DNA of 40,757 nt, from assembly GCA_013377115.1 (NCBI GenBank), contig JACAAW010000013.1:1-40757 (forward strand), in the 5' to 3' direction. Made by a program: the position numbers and the translations under genes. Under the pieces are notes generated by a model. That model was not told the DNA's origin and did no database searches. It saw only the letters and a list, made by a program, of their open reading frames with translations. Within the stretch, counting starts at the first letter, position 1. Every line of letters starts with the position of its first letter. The DNA is from Bacteroidota bacterium. Its GTDB lineage: Bacteria; Bacteroidota; Bacteroidia; Bacteroidales; CG2-30-32-10. Positions 16,494 to 24,494 of this stretch are shown here, one piece after another.

Positions 16494-18419
16494 TCACCCG
16501 TAAACATTTCTATATCTCACAGTATTATCAAGTGCATCCATTATCTCACGAGTAAAACCAGAAGGTTGTTTTTCGAGGAATTCAGATGAAAATATAATCT
16601 TTTCATCAATTTGATTGAAAACACTTTCGAAGCTCTCTTTTAACTGTTCTTTATGAAAAGCATCAAGATGTTCAAAGGTTTCGCCAAAGCGATCACTAAA
16701 GTCCAAAATGGTATTTAGTACCACTTTATTTATGATTTCCTGATTGGAAGTTTTTTCTCGAACTAAATCAAATGTTTTTTCAATTAATTCTGTTGCATTT
16801 TTTCTGATATTCTCAGAAATTGGAACAATGCAAGAATCCACCTTAATCATTTGTGGGTGATTACGCTCCCAATCAGCCATTTTTCTAGCTTCCAGAGCAT
16901 CATATGCTGACCTTTTGTAATCAATAATATAAAAAGTATAAATAAAAATAATCTTTTGCATCATATGGCCGATATTCTTTTTAAAAGGCTGCATGATTCT
17001 TAAAATATTTTTACGATGCATTCTTTCAGCTTTGAAAAAATAAAAAGACATCACTTTTCCCATTATTTTTCTCATATGCCAAAAAAGATAAATTTTGGAA
17101 TATTTCACTTTAGGTTTATAGGTTATTCCTTTTAGAAAACCAATTGCTCGCTCCGCAAATTTTTCTGGTTGGTAAATTTCATCCCAATAATCAGCCATTC
17201 CTTCAAAAAGCTCAATTCTTGTGATTTGTTTTGGGATTATATTAGAGAGAATATCGACCTTATCATTAGCGTCTGGATTCTCAATTTTAACCAATCTACC
17301 CTGCCTTTTATAATCATACCACATTTTTGTTCCAGGAGGAGCCGCGAGAGGATGACAAATATGAAAAATGATATTGTTTTCCTGAATAAAAGCAGCATTT
17401 TGTTTGAAGGTTTCTTTTGTATCTGAATCTGCACCAATAATCATATGAGCAAGAACCACCATACCATATGACTGTATTTTTTTTATAGAATCGGGAATTG
17501 AAATATTGATATTTTGCTTTTTATTCATGTCTTTCAATGAATCAGGATTAATTGACTCAATACCAATCATTAAAACAGTGAAATTAGCATCTGCAAGCAA
17601 TTTAAGTAGTTCATCGTCATTAGCAATTGTAATATCAAGTTGAGTATAAAAACTAATTGGAACTTTAAAAGAATTATTTAAAACAATGAGTCTTTGCAAA
17701 AGTTCTTTGACATATTTTTTATCACCAGCAAAATTATCGTCGGCAATAAAAACCATATGAACTTTTAAATCATTTAATCTATTTATTTCATCAAGAACTT
17801 GATCGATTGTTTTACTTCGTGGTTTCCTACCATAAGTATAAATCACATCACAAAAGCTACAATCAAATGGACATCCACGGGTGGTTTGGACCGAAACTGA
17901 ATTATATAAATGAATATCATCTTTTATTAATTCCCAGCGCGGCGGTGGCGCTTTTTTCATATCCGGTTTGGTAATATTTTTATAAACCAACTGAAATTCA
18001 CCCTTTTTAAAATCCTCTAAAAATCTTGGCCAAGTTTCTTCGGCCTCTCCATGAAAAACAACATCAATATTTTCTTTATTTTTATGAATAAGCATTTCAA
18101 CACCAATACCTCCAGCTACAATTGTTGAATTTGGGCAATACTTCTTGCACGCTTTTGCAATTTCTAAACTGCGCAATAATTGGTTTGAAGTGAAGGAAAT
18201 CCCAATTATGTCATATTCTTTTCCAATTAAAAGTTGATTTATAGGACCTCGCACATATTCATCATGAATTTCGACTTCATGTTCTCTTGGTGTAAGTGCA
18301 GCGATAGTTGCAACAGCATGCGGTGCAATAAATGCCTTTGACAAAAGGTAAGGAATTTCACGAATAATTTTATTGTCAATCTCGCCGGGGGAACCAGGAC
18401 TGATAAGCAAAATCCTCAT
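16494..18419 (-). CDS. B12-binding-domain radical SAM protein with long helical C-terminus
   Basis: The 641-residue product begins with a Rossmann-like cobalamin-binding domain (about residues 1-140, MRILLISPGSPGEIDNK ... VAGGIGVEMLIHKN), although the classical DxHxxG motif is not evident. The radical SAM core follows, with C183-x3-C187-x2-C190 in TRGCPFDCSFCDVIYTYGRKPR. Residues of about 395-530 resemble the DUF4070 tail of this class, and the last 110 residues are charged helices of unknown family. Such enzymes use SAM with a 4Fe-4S cluster, often to methylate unactivated carbons or rearrange rings in lipids and secondary metabolites. No biosynthetic partner is adjacent, so the substrate is unknown. 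A TAGTTTTG -7-like box lies near 18487-18494 on the minus strand. Confidence 0.85.
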   Translation of the reverse strand: MRILLISPGSPGEIDNKIIREIPYLLSKAFIAPHAVATIAALTPREHEVEIHDEYVRGPINQLLIGKEYDIIGISFTSNQLLRSLEIAKACKKYCPNSTIVAGGIGVEMLIHKNKENIDVVFHGEAEETWPRFLEDFKKGEFQLVYKNITKPDMKKAPPPRWELIKDDIHLYNSVSVQTTRGCPFDCSFCDVIYTYGRKPRSKTIDQVLDEINRLNDLKVHMVFIADDNFAGDKKYVKELLQRLIVLNNSFKVPISFYTQLDITIANDDELLKLLADANFTVLMIGIESINPDSLKDMNKKQNINISIPDSIKKIQSYGMVVLAHMIIGADSDTKETFKQNAAFIQENNIIFHICHPLAAPPGTKMWYDYKRQGRLVKIENPDANDKVDILSNIIPKQITRIELFEGMADYWDEIYQPEKFAERAIGFLKGITYKPKVKYSKIYLFWHMRKIMGKVMSFYFFKAERMHRKNILRIMQPFKKNIGHMMQKIIFIYTFYIIDYKRSAYDALEARKMADWERNHPQMIKVDSCIVPISENIRKNATELIEKTFDLVREKTSNQEIINKVVLNTILDFSDRFGETFEHLDAFHKEQLKESFESVFNQIDEKIIFSSEFLEKQPSGFTREIMDALDNTVRYRNVYG

Positions 18420-18556
18420 ATGAAAAAATATTTATTACCTATCAATACTGTTGATTTTTTGAAATTATTATTTAGCATTTGAAATACAAAACTAAAAGAA
18501 ATTTGCTTATTACAGATAAAGTTTATAAAAAAAAAGTTTAAATTAGAATTATTTCC

Positions 18557-18618
18557 CACCGAAGAAGTTTTTCAAGACTACTTAAGCTTTTGCTTAGGTA
18601 GGCCATTTGTTTTCGGTG
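18557..18618. ncRNA. Possible structured RNA element or remnant (two nested stems)
   Basis: An outer 9-bp stem (CACCGAAGA / TTTTCGGTG, one G-U pair) encloses a 10-bp hairpin (CTACTTAAGC / GCTTAGGTAG, one U-G pair) with a TTTT loop. Wobble pairs fit plus-strand RNA. It lies upstream of the predicted helicase promoter, so it is either a separate small RNA, part of a longer leader or a decayed gene. No known RNA family was recognised. Confidence 0.3.
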
Positions 18619-18665
18619 TATTTCCCGAAGATGAATATTAAATCCAAAAAGTGGATAAAAAATCG

Positions 18666-18673
18666 TATCTTTG
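18666..18673 (+). promoter_or_regulatory. -7 box for the DEAD-box helicase gene
   Basis: TATCTTTG is an exact TAnnTTTG match, about 86 bp before the ATG. The expected -33 TTG is not evident. The resulting leader of about 80 nt is long for this genome. Confidence 0.42.
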
Positions 18674-18758
18674 CAAAAAAATTAACTTTTCGACATTTCC
18701 CTCCCCTTTTTACAGCCAGGTTTTTGGTCACAATAAAAATACCACATTAAATTAAATT

Positions 18759-20006
18759 ATGCCTTTTAAATCATTAAACATTATTGAACCTATTCTTAGA
18801 TCATTAGAACAAGAGGGTTACAAAACACCAACACCAATTCAAAAAGAAGCTATTCCAATAGTATTAAGAGGTTCCGACCTTTTAGGTTGCGCTCAAACAG
18901 GAACCGGTAAAACCGCAGCGTTTACAATTCCAATTTTACAATTATTATCTGCAAACAAAATATACGACAGAAAAAGAAAAATCAGAAGTTTGATAGTTAC
19001 TCCTACCAGAGAACTAGCAATCCAAATTAACGAAAGTATTCAAGCTTACGGAAGATACACAGGATTAAACAGTACCGTTGTTTTCGGCGGAGTAAATCAA
19101 AACCCACAAACTGCAATTTTGCAAAAGGGAGTCGATATTTTAGTAGCTACTCCTGGAAGATTATTAGATTTAATGAATCAAGGATTTATTTCATTAAGTG
19201 ATATTGAAATTTTTGTTCTTGATGAAGCTGACAGAATGCTTGACATGGGTTTTATCCATGATGTAAAAAGACTCATTGCAGTTCTACCACGAAAACGACA
19301 ATCACTTTTTTTCTCGGCTACAATGCCTCCTGAAATAGTAAAGCTGTCAAACACAATTTTAGACAGACCCACAAAAGTAGAAGTTACGCCTTCTGCATCA
19401 ACTGTTGATATTATTCAGCAATTTGTATTTTTTGTTGACAAGGGAAATAAAACGTCTTTATTAATGGAAGTATTGAAAGACGAAAAAATCAAAACAGCAT
19501 TGGTATTTACAAGAACCAAACATGGTGCTGATAAAGTTGTAAAAATACTTGTAAAGAATAAAATTACAGCCGAGGCAATTCATGGAAATAAAGCCCAAAA
19601 TGCTCGTCAGCGAGCATTAGCAAATTTCAAAGCACAAACCACCAGGATTTTAGTTGCTACCGATATTGCCGCAAGGGGTATTGATGTGGATGACATGGAA
19701 TTTGTAATCAATTTTGAATTGTCAAATATTCCCGAAACCTACGTGCATAGAATTGGCAGAACAGGCCGAGCTGGCGCAAAAGGAACTGCTTATTCATTTT
19801 GTGATGCTGAAGAAAAAGAATATTTGAGAGATATTGAAAAATTGATAGGCAAAAAAATCCCTGTGATTTCGGATCATCCATTTCCATTGATTGATCACAA
19901 CCCAATTAAGGAACCAAAGCAACAACGAAACTTTTCCCGAAAACCACAAACAAAACCAAAAGATTCAAATACTTCTGGAAATATCAATAGAAAAAAGTGG
20001 CGGTAA
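18759..20006 (+). CDS. rhlE: DEAD-box ATP-dependent RNA helicase, RhlE type
   Basis: The 415-residue product carries the full set of DEAD-box motifs: the Q motif ending at Q28 (TPTPIQ), Walker A AQTGTGKT (45-52), PTRELA, TPGR, D155-E-A-D, SAT, and the C-terminal motifs ARGIDV and HRIGRTGR. Its short basic tail (PKQQRNFSRKPQTKPKD ... RKKWR) is probably RNA-binding and is typical of RhlE-like proteins. It unwinds RNA duplexes in the cytoplasm, as used in ribosome assembly, RNA decay and cold adaptation. It is divergent from the radical SAM gene and convergent with the isochorismatase-like gene. Its leader of about 80 nt might serve post-transcriptional control; that is an inference. Confidence 0.94.
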   Translation: MPFKSLNIIEPILRSLEQEGYKTPTPIQKEAIPIVLRGSDLLGCAQTGTGKTAAFTIPILQLLSANKIYDRKRKIRSLIVTPTRELAIQINESIQAYGRYTGLNSTVVFGGVNQNPQTAILQKGVDILVATPGRLLDLMNQGFISLSDIEIFVLDEADRMLDMGFIHDVKRLIAVLPRKRQSLFFSATMPPEIVKLSNTILDRPTKVEVTPSASTVDIIQQFVFFVDKGNKTSLLMEVLKDEKIKTALVFTRTKHGADKVVKILVKNKITAEAIHGNKAQNARQRALANFKAQTTRILVATDIAARGIDVDDMEFVINFELSNIPETYVHRIGRTGRAGAKGTAYSFCDAEEKEYLRDIEKLIGKKIPVISDHPFPLIDHNPIKEPKQQRNFSRKPQTKPKDSNTSGNINRKKWR

Positions 20007-20083
20007 TAAAGAATAAAAAATAAGAAATAGTTTCAATTTTAATTATTGCGTTCGTTGTATTCCTTAACAATAAAAGAAGCTGA

Positions 20084-20683
20084 TTATTGATTACTCAGAA
20101 TATTAATATCGATTATTCTTATTCCTTCATTTATTAATTCCCTCATCACTTTATCCTTGCTTTTTGGCGTTTCTCCAATAATAGCTCCAGGTATCGCATA
20201 CATATCATAACCTAAGTTTTTACCAGCAATTAATGATTTGTATACACATTGCTCAGCCATGAGACCAATAATAATTATTTCTTTAGCATTTTTTTCTTTA
20301 AGAAAGACATTCAGACCTTTACTGGTAAATGTATTGGATTCTTCTTTGGTAAAAATTTGATTGTTTACTATTTTCAGTCTCTTGTCAAAAACCATTGCAG
20401 CTGAATCGTGCGTAACAAAAACAAAAGGATAAGAAAGAGATAGATTTAGTAACTTATGAATACTCTTGATGTAAATTACATTATTTGGATTGGTTTTACT
20501 AATCACATAATTTACTGAATCAATTAATTTTTGTGCAGAACCTTCGGATAGTTTATTGTTTGCATAATATTCTTGAATATCAAGAACAATTAAAAGTTTA
20601 TCCTCAAGTGGTTCCTTTTTTTGAGAAAAGCAAGAAATATAAATTAAGCAAAAAATTGAAATCAAAACTCCGATTCTTTTCAT
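20084..20683 (-). CDS. Exported isochorismatase-like cysteine hydrolase
   Basis: The 199-residue product has the isochorismatase/nicotinamidase fold signature. D35 is in LLIVLDIQEYY, K113 in FTKEESNTF and C146 in LMAEQCVYKS, matching the Asp-Lys-Cys catalytic triad. Members split amides, ureas or isochorismate and are normally cytoplasmic; this one begins with an export signal (MKRIGVLISIFCLIYISCFSQ), either a signal peptide or a lipoprotein signal at Cys18. It is the last gene of a minus-strand run behind the ABC exporter genes, 40 bp after the lumazine-binding-like gene. Its substrate is unknown. No terminator was found after it. Confidence 0.8.
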   Translation of the reverse strand: MKRIGVLISIFCLIYISCFSQKKEPLEDKLLIVLDIQEYYANNKLSEGSAQKLIDSVNYVISKTNPNNVIYIKSIHKLLNLSLSYPFVFVTHDSAAMVFDKRLKIVNNQIFTKEESNTFTSKGLNVFLKEKNAKEIIIIGLMAEQCVYKSLIAGKNLGYDMYAIPGAIIGETPKSKDKVMRELINEGIRIIDINILSNQ

Positions 20684-20723
20684 CTAGGTCAATAATTGAT
20701 TATTTAAATGAATTTTTTAATAA

Positions 20724-21191
20724 CTATTTGTTCATTTTCATAATTTCTTGATAATTGAACTCCCAAATTGCATTGAGAATTTTCCATTGATTATTTATTC
20801 TCGCTAATTGCAAGTAATCAATATATTCATTGCTTACACATTTTACATTTGCAATGTTTACCCCAATTTCGATTATTGTAATTTTCAAATCGCTTTTTAA
20901 AACCTTGTTCTCCTTTATTAAATTTGGATTTTTGCCAGTCCAATCTATCATTTCAGAATAAGAAGACATCACTAAATCAACACCTTTGCCATCTCTTGAG
21001 GCCAAAACTCCTCTTTTAGCTAAATCTGAATGAAGACTCATTTTTATTCTAGCAGTGTCACCACTATACCATCCTTCAATGTAATCGGCAACAGTTTCCC
21101 GAATAGCCAAACTGTCATTTTTTACTTTTTGAGCGTAGCTATTTATCTGACAGAAATAAATAATCAGAATGAGAAAGGATAGTTTGTTCAT
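20724..21191 (-). CDS. Exported NTF2-like protein (putative lumazine-binding/DUF4440 type)
   Basis: The 155-residue product has a signal peptide (MNKLSFLILIIYFCQINSYAQ) and one NTF2-like cone domain. The pattern 'IRETVADYIEGWYSGDTARIKMSLHSDLAKRGV' followed by strands ending 'YIDYLQLARINNQWKILNAIWEFN' matches the putative lumazine-binding (Lumazine_bd_2/SnoaL-like) group often seen in Bacteroidota. The domain can bind small hydrophobic ligands or act as a simple enzyme; no catalytic residues can be named. It lies 43 bp after the ABC permease gene on the same strand, so it is likely part of the exporter operon. Confidence 0.78.
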   Translation of the reverse strand: MNKLSFLILIIYFCQINSYAQKVKNDSLAIRETVADYIEGWYSGDTARIKMSLHSDLAKRGVLASRDGKGVDLVMSSYSEMIDWTGKNPNLIKENKVLKSDLKITIIEIGVNIANVKCVSNEYIDYLQLARINNQWKILNAIWEFNYQEIMKMNK

Positions 21192-21234
21192 GATTTTATT
21201 TTTGATATTAAAGTATTTTCAAAATTGATTTTAA

Positions 21235-23643
21235 TTATTCATATCGTAAATTATCAATTGGATTTTGTTTAGCTGCATTCAAGACCAATATACTTATTGT
21301 AATTCCAGTTAAAAACAAAGCAATAAACAATGGGAAAATAAATAAGCCAATACTTAAATCAATTCGGTTTGCAAATGAATTGAGCCAAATATTTAAAAAA
21401 TAATAGGATATTGGAATGGCGATAATAAAAGAGATTACAATTAACAATAAAAATTCCTTTGCAATTAAAAATAGTAAACCCGAAACATTTGCTCCTAGCA
21501 CTTTTCTCACGCTGATTTCTTTTGTTCTTTGGGTTATCATAAATGAAGCCAATCCGAGGATACCTAAACAAGTAATAAAAATTGCAAGAAAGGAAAAAAT
21601 ACCAAAAATAGTCCCAAACTGCTCATCAGATTTGTATTGTTGATTATAGTATTCATCAACAAAGAAGTAATCGAATGGATTTCCAGGAAAATATTCATTA
21701 TATAAACTTTGAACTGTTGCAATTGTCGTTTCTATGTTTTGTGAATTCAATTTCAATGCAAAGAAGCCACGCGATCCTCTGCCCTTCGTCATCAATCTAT
21801 AAATATGAGGTTCGAAATCTTGTTTTAATGATTGTTGATGATAGTTTTTCATAACACCAACAATTGTAAATATTTCTTCCCAATAGCTTACTTTTTGACC
21901 AATAGCTGATTCAGAATCTTTAAATCCCATCCATTTAACTGCTGTTTCATTTAAAATTAATGAAGCGGTGTCAGTCTTAAAATCTCTTGAAAAATTTCTA
22001 CCAGAAACAAATTTCACATCAAATACATTTGCGAAATCATAATCAATTCCAACAATCTGATAGTTTTTATTTTCAGCAGAACCAACACGATGAATTCCAC
22101 CTGCATCCCATAGGATTTGTCTTCCTGGAACTTCAGTCAATACACAAAACTTGTCCACTTTGGTTTTGCTCAAAATTTCATTTTTAAAAGTCTGAATTTT
22201 ATTTCCAAACATGGAATCTTTTATTCTTGGAGTTCTTATGGCAATCACTTTGTCAATTGAAATTCCAAGATTTTGCTTTTTCATAAATGAAATTTGCCGA
22301 AAAACAGTAATAGTCGCTGTAATTAATACAAGCGACATAATAAACTGAAAAACAACCAGAGCTTTTCGTAAACTTATTCCTTTGGTTGAATTTCCTAATT
22401 TTCCTTTTAAAACAGCAATCGGTTTATATGATGACATCACTAAAATTGGATAAAATCCAGATAAGATAATTCCAGCAAAAAGCATTATTGAAATGGTTTG
22501 CCAAAACCACAAATGACTCCATGAAAAATATGTTGGTGATGTTCCGGTCAAATCACAAAAAACTGGAAGAAGCAATTCAAATAATAAAACAGAAAAAAGA
22601 ACGGCAATTAAATTAATAACGATTGTCTCCAATAAAAACTGAAACATTAATTGAGAACGGTTCGCTCCTACTACTTTTCTTAAACCAACTTCCTTTGCCC
22701 TAGTAAGTGATCTGGCTGTTGATAAATTGATATAATTTACCCATGCAATTATGATAATAAACAAGGCAATAATAAAAAGGATATTAACGGTTTTTTTATC
22801 ACTATTCACTTCGAATTCTTGCATAAAATGGGAATTTAAATGAATATCATTCATGGCCTGAACTTTTAAATCCATTCTTAAATTGAGAGGCTTTAATTCA
22901 GGATTAATCTCTTTGTCCATTATTGCGGCTAATTTCTTTTCAAAAGCATATGGATCAGCTCCTGATTTGAATAAAATATAAGTAAACCAACCAGTATCGC
23001 CCCATGATTGCTCAACTTCGGGTCCAAAATTCTTTAGTAAGTTTTTATAAGACAGAAGAATATCAAATTTAATATGAGAATTGAGCGGAATATCTTCAAA
23101 AATGCCTGTTACTTTGTATTCAACTTTATTGTCCATTTTGAAAGTTTTCCCCATTGGATTTTCGGTCCCAAAATATTTTTTGGCAATGCTTTGTGAAATA
23201 AACGCGCTATTTATTTCATTAATTCCTGAATTAGGATTACCAGAAACAAATTTAAATCTCAGTATTTGTAAGAATTCTGATTCTGCAAAGAACATTTTTT
23301 CTTCAATAAATTTCTTTTCCCCATTTGTTATTGTTCCTGTTGCCCGAAATATTCTTGCAACCTTTTCAACTTCTGGAAATTGATTTCTTATTCTTAAGCC
23401 AGCAGGAGGACAGCATGAAGCAAATTTTACTGCATCACCTTTTTGATCAGTCCTTTCATAGCGTAAACGATAAACTTGTTGATTGTTTTTATGAAATTTA
23501 TCATAACTTTTTTCAAAATTCACATAAAATAAAATGAGCAAACAGGCAGTCATACCAATGGTTAGTCCCAAAATATTTATTATCGAAAAGAGCTTATGTT
23601 TAATGAGGTTTCGGATAATTACCTTAAAATAATTTTTGTACAT
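21235..23643 (-). CDS. ABC exporter permease, MacB/FtsX type with two permease halves
   Basis: The 802-residue product is an FtsX-superfamily permease. It has an N-terminal membrane helix (IINILGLTIGMTACLLILFYV), a periplasmic MacB-like domain (about residues 45-280) and a first set of FtsX helices with GLRKVVGANRSQLMFQFL near residue 325. A second periplasmic domain and a second FtsX set with ISVRKVLGANVSGLLFLIA near residue 715 follow. This two-half form without a fused ATPase is common in Bacteroidota. It acts with the ATPase encoded 25 bp upstream to move a substrate from the periplasm or membrane outward by mechanotransmission. The HlyD-type adaptor encoded beyond the regulators is its probable partner. 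Substrate unknown. Confidence 0.92.
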   Translation of the reverse strand: MYKNYFKVIIRNLIKHKLFSIINILGLTIGMTACLLILFYVNFEKSYDKFHKNNQQVYRLRYERTDQKGDAVKFASCCPPAGLRIRNQFPEVEKVARIFRATGTITNGEKKFIEEKMFFAESEFLQILRFKFVSGNPNSGINEINSAFISQSIAKKYFGTENPMGKTFKMDNKVEYKVTGIFEDIPLNSHIKFDILLSYKNLLKNFGPEVEQSWGDTGWFTYILFKSGADPYAFEKKLAAIMDKEINPELKPLNLRMDLKVQAMNDIHLNSHFMQEFEVNSDKKTVNILFIIALFIIIIAWVNYINLSTARSLTRAKEVGLRKVVGANRSQLMFQFLLETIVINLIAVLFSVLLFELLLPVFCDLTGTSPTYFSWSHLWFWQTISIMLFAGIILSGFYPILVMSSYKPIAVLKGKLGNSTKGISLRKALVVFQFIMSLVLITATITVFRQISFMKKQNLGISIDKVIAIRTPRIKDSMFGNKIQTFKNEILSKTKVDKFCVLTEVPGRQILWDAGGIHRVGSAENKNYQIVGIDYDFANVFDVKFVSGRNFSRDFKTDTASLILNETAVKWMGFKDSESAIGQKVSYWEEIFTIVGVMKNYHQQSLKQDFEPHIYRLMTKGRGSRGFFALKLNSQNIETTIATVQSLYNEYFPGNPFDYFFVDEYYNQQYKSDEQFGTIFGIFSFLAIFITCLGILGLASFMITQRTKEISVRKVLGANVSGLLFLIAKEFLLLIVISFIIAIPISYYFLNIWLNSFANRIDLSIGLFIFPLFIALFLTGITISILVLNAAKQNPIDNLRYE

Positions 23644-23668
23644 AAAAAGAGTTTTAAAATGTATAATT

Positions 23669-24346
23669 TTAAGCTTTTATAGTTTCAATTAATATTTGTC
23701 CGTCCAATAATTGAATTATTCTTTTACTGTATTCTGCATCCCTTTGCGAATGGGTAACAATAATCACTGTGGTCCCCTTTTTATTTAGGTCACACAATAA
23801 ATTCATAACTTCTTCACCATTTGTTGAGTCAAGATTTCCTGTTGGCTCATCGGCAAGAATTATTGAAGGATTTGTAACAATAGCTCTTGATACGGCAACT
23901 CTTTGTTGTTGGCCTCCAGAAAGTTGAATCGGAAAATGTTTCTTTCTGTGAAAAATATTCATCTGATCCAAAACTTCTTCAACCCTTCTCTTTCTTTCTT
24001 TGGCGGAAATACCAAGATAAATTAAGGGAAGTTCAACATTTTCAAACACATTTAATTCCTCAATTAAATTAAAACTCTGAAAAACAAAACCAATATTTTG
24101 TTTCCTCAAGGATGATTTTTGTCTTTCATTAAATTTCGAGATTTCCTGTCCTAAAAAATAATATTCACCCATTGTCGGATTGTCTAAAAGCCCAAGAATG
24201 TTTAACAAAGTTGATTTCCCACATCCTGAAGGTCCCATTATAGCAACGAATTCCCCCTTTTTGATTTCAAATTCAATCTGATTTAAAGCGGTAGTTTCTA
24301 CTTCTTCGGTTCTAAATATTTTTGACAGGTTAATTAGCTTAATCAT
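23669..24346 (-). CDS. ABC exporter ATP-binding protein, MacB/LolD type
   Basis: The 225-residue product has Walker [10 protein letters not shown] (38-46), the Q-loop FVFQSFNLI, the ABC signature LSGGQQQR (142-149), Walker [14 protein letters not shown] and the H-loop THS, all standard for the MacB/LolD/FtsE group. It drives the FtsX-type permease whose gene begins 25 bp downstream. The track starts 34 residues earlier at 24448; that extension (MFKIQIVSGNAYFYWTY) does not fit the family. It is also overlapped by a sigma54-type promoter at 24377-24392, so the ATG at 24346 is the real start. Expression is likely to depend on sigma54 and on the NtrC-type regulator encoded upstream. Confidence 0.95.
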   Translation of the reverse strand: MIKLINLSKIFRTEEVETTALNQIEFEIKKGEFVAIMGPSGCGKSTLLNILGLLDNPTMGEYYFLGQEISKFNERQKSSLRKQNIGFVFQSFNLIEELNVFENVELPLIYLGISAKERKRRVEEVLDQMNIFHRKKHFPIQLSGGQQQRVAVSRAIVTNPSIILADEPTGNLDSTNGEEVMNLLCDLNKKGTTVIIVTHSQRDAEYSKRIIQLLDGQILIETIKA

Positions 24347-24376
24347 ATTATTAGTTTTTAAAAGTGGTAATGAGTT

Positions 24377-24392
24377 TTCAATGAATGTGCCA
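24377..24392 (-). promoter_or_regulatory. Sigma54-type (-24/-12) promoter of the ABC exporter genes
   Basis: The minus strand reads TGGCAC-N5-TTGAA against the consensus TGGCAC-N5-TTGCA, one mismatch with exact spacing. The expected initiation point, near 24366, is about 20 nt before the ATG at 24346. Confidence 0.75.
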
Positions 24393-24455
24393 AAACAATA
24401 AGTCCAATAGAAATAGGCATTTCCTGAAACTATTTGAATTTTAAACAATAAAAAC

Positions 24456-24472
24456 TGTAAAATATTTTTACA
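24456..24472. promoter_or_regulatory. Putative upstream activating site (TGT-N11-ACA dyad) for the NtrC-type regulator
   Basis: TGTAAAATATTTTTACA has perfect 7-bp arms (TGTAAAA/TTTTACA). Its centre lies 85 bp upstream of the G of the -12 box of the ABC sigma54 promoter, a typical enhancer distance. A similar dyad at 27280-27296 has the same 85-bp distance to the divergent promoter. Confidence 0.65.
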
Positions 24473-24494
24473 CTTATGTAAATTCTAAAAGAAG

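Larger units (their letters stand above)
18420..18758. other. Intergenic region between the radical SAM and helicase genes
   Basis: This divergent 339-bp spacer has no convincing gene. It holds a minus-strand TAGTTTTG -7 box (18487-18494), a nested hairpin at 18557-18618, and a plus-strand TATCTTTG -7 box (18666-18673) that would give the helicase mRNA a leader of about 80 nt. A frame without ATG, ending at 18641, translates to protein-like text (FPTEEVFQDYLSFCLGRPF) and may be a gene remnant. Confidence 0.6.

Noticed and set aside
21416-23537. Several plus-strand ORFs inside the permease gene (66-100 residues)
   Set aside because: All are antisense shadows of the FtsX-type permease, which has clear domain motifs.
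24347-24448. Track's N-terminal extension of the ABC ATPase
   Set aside because: It does not resemble the family and is crossed by the sigma54-type promoter; the ATG at 24346 fits both.
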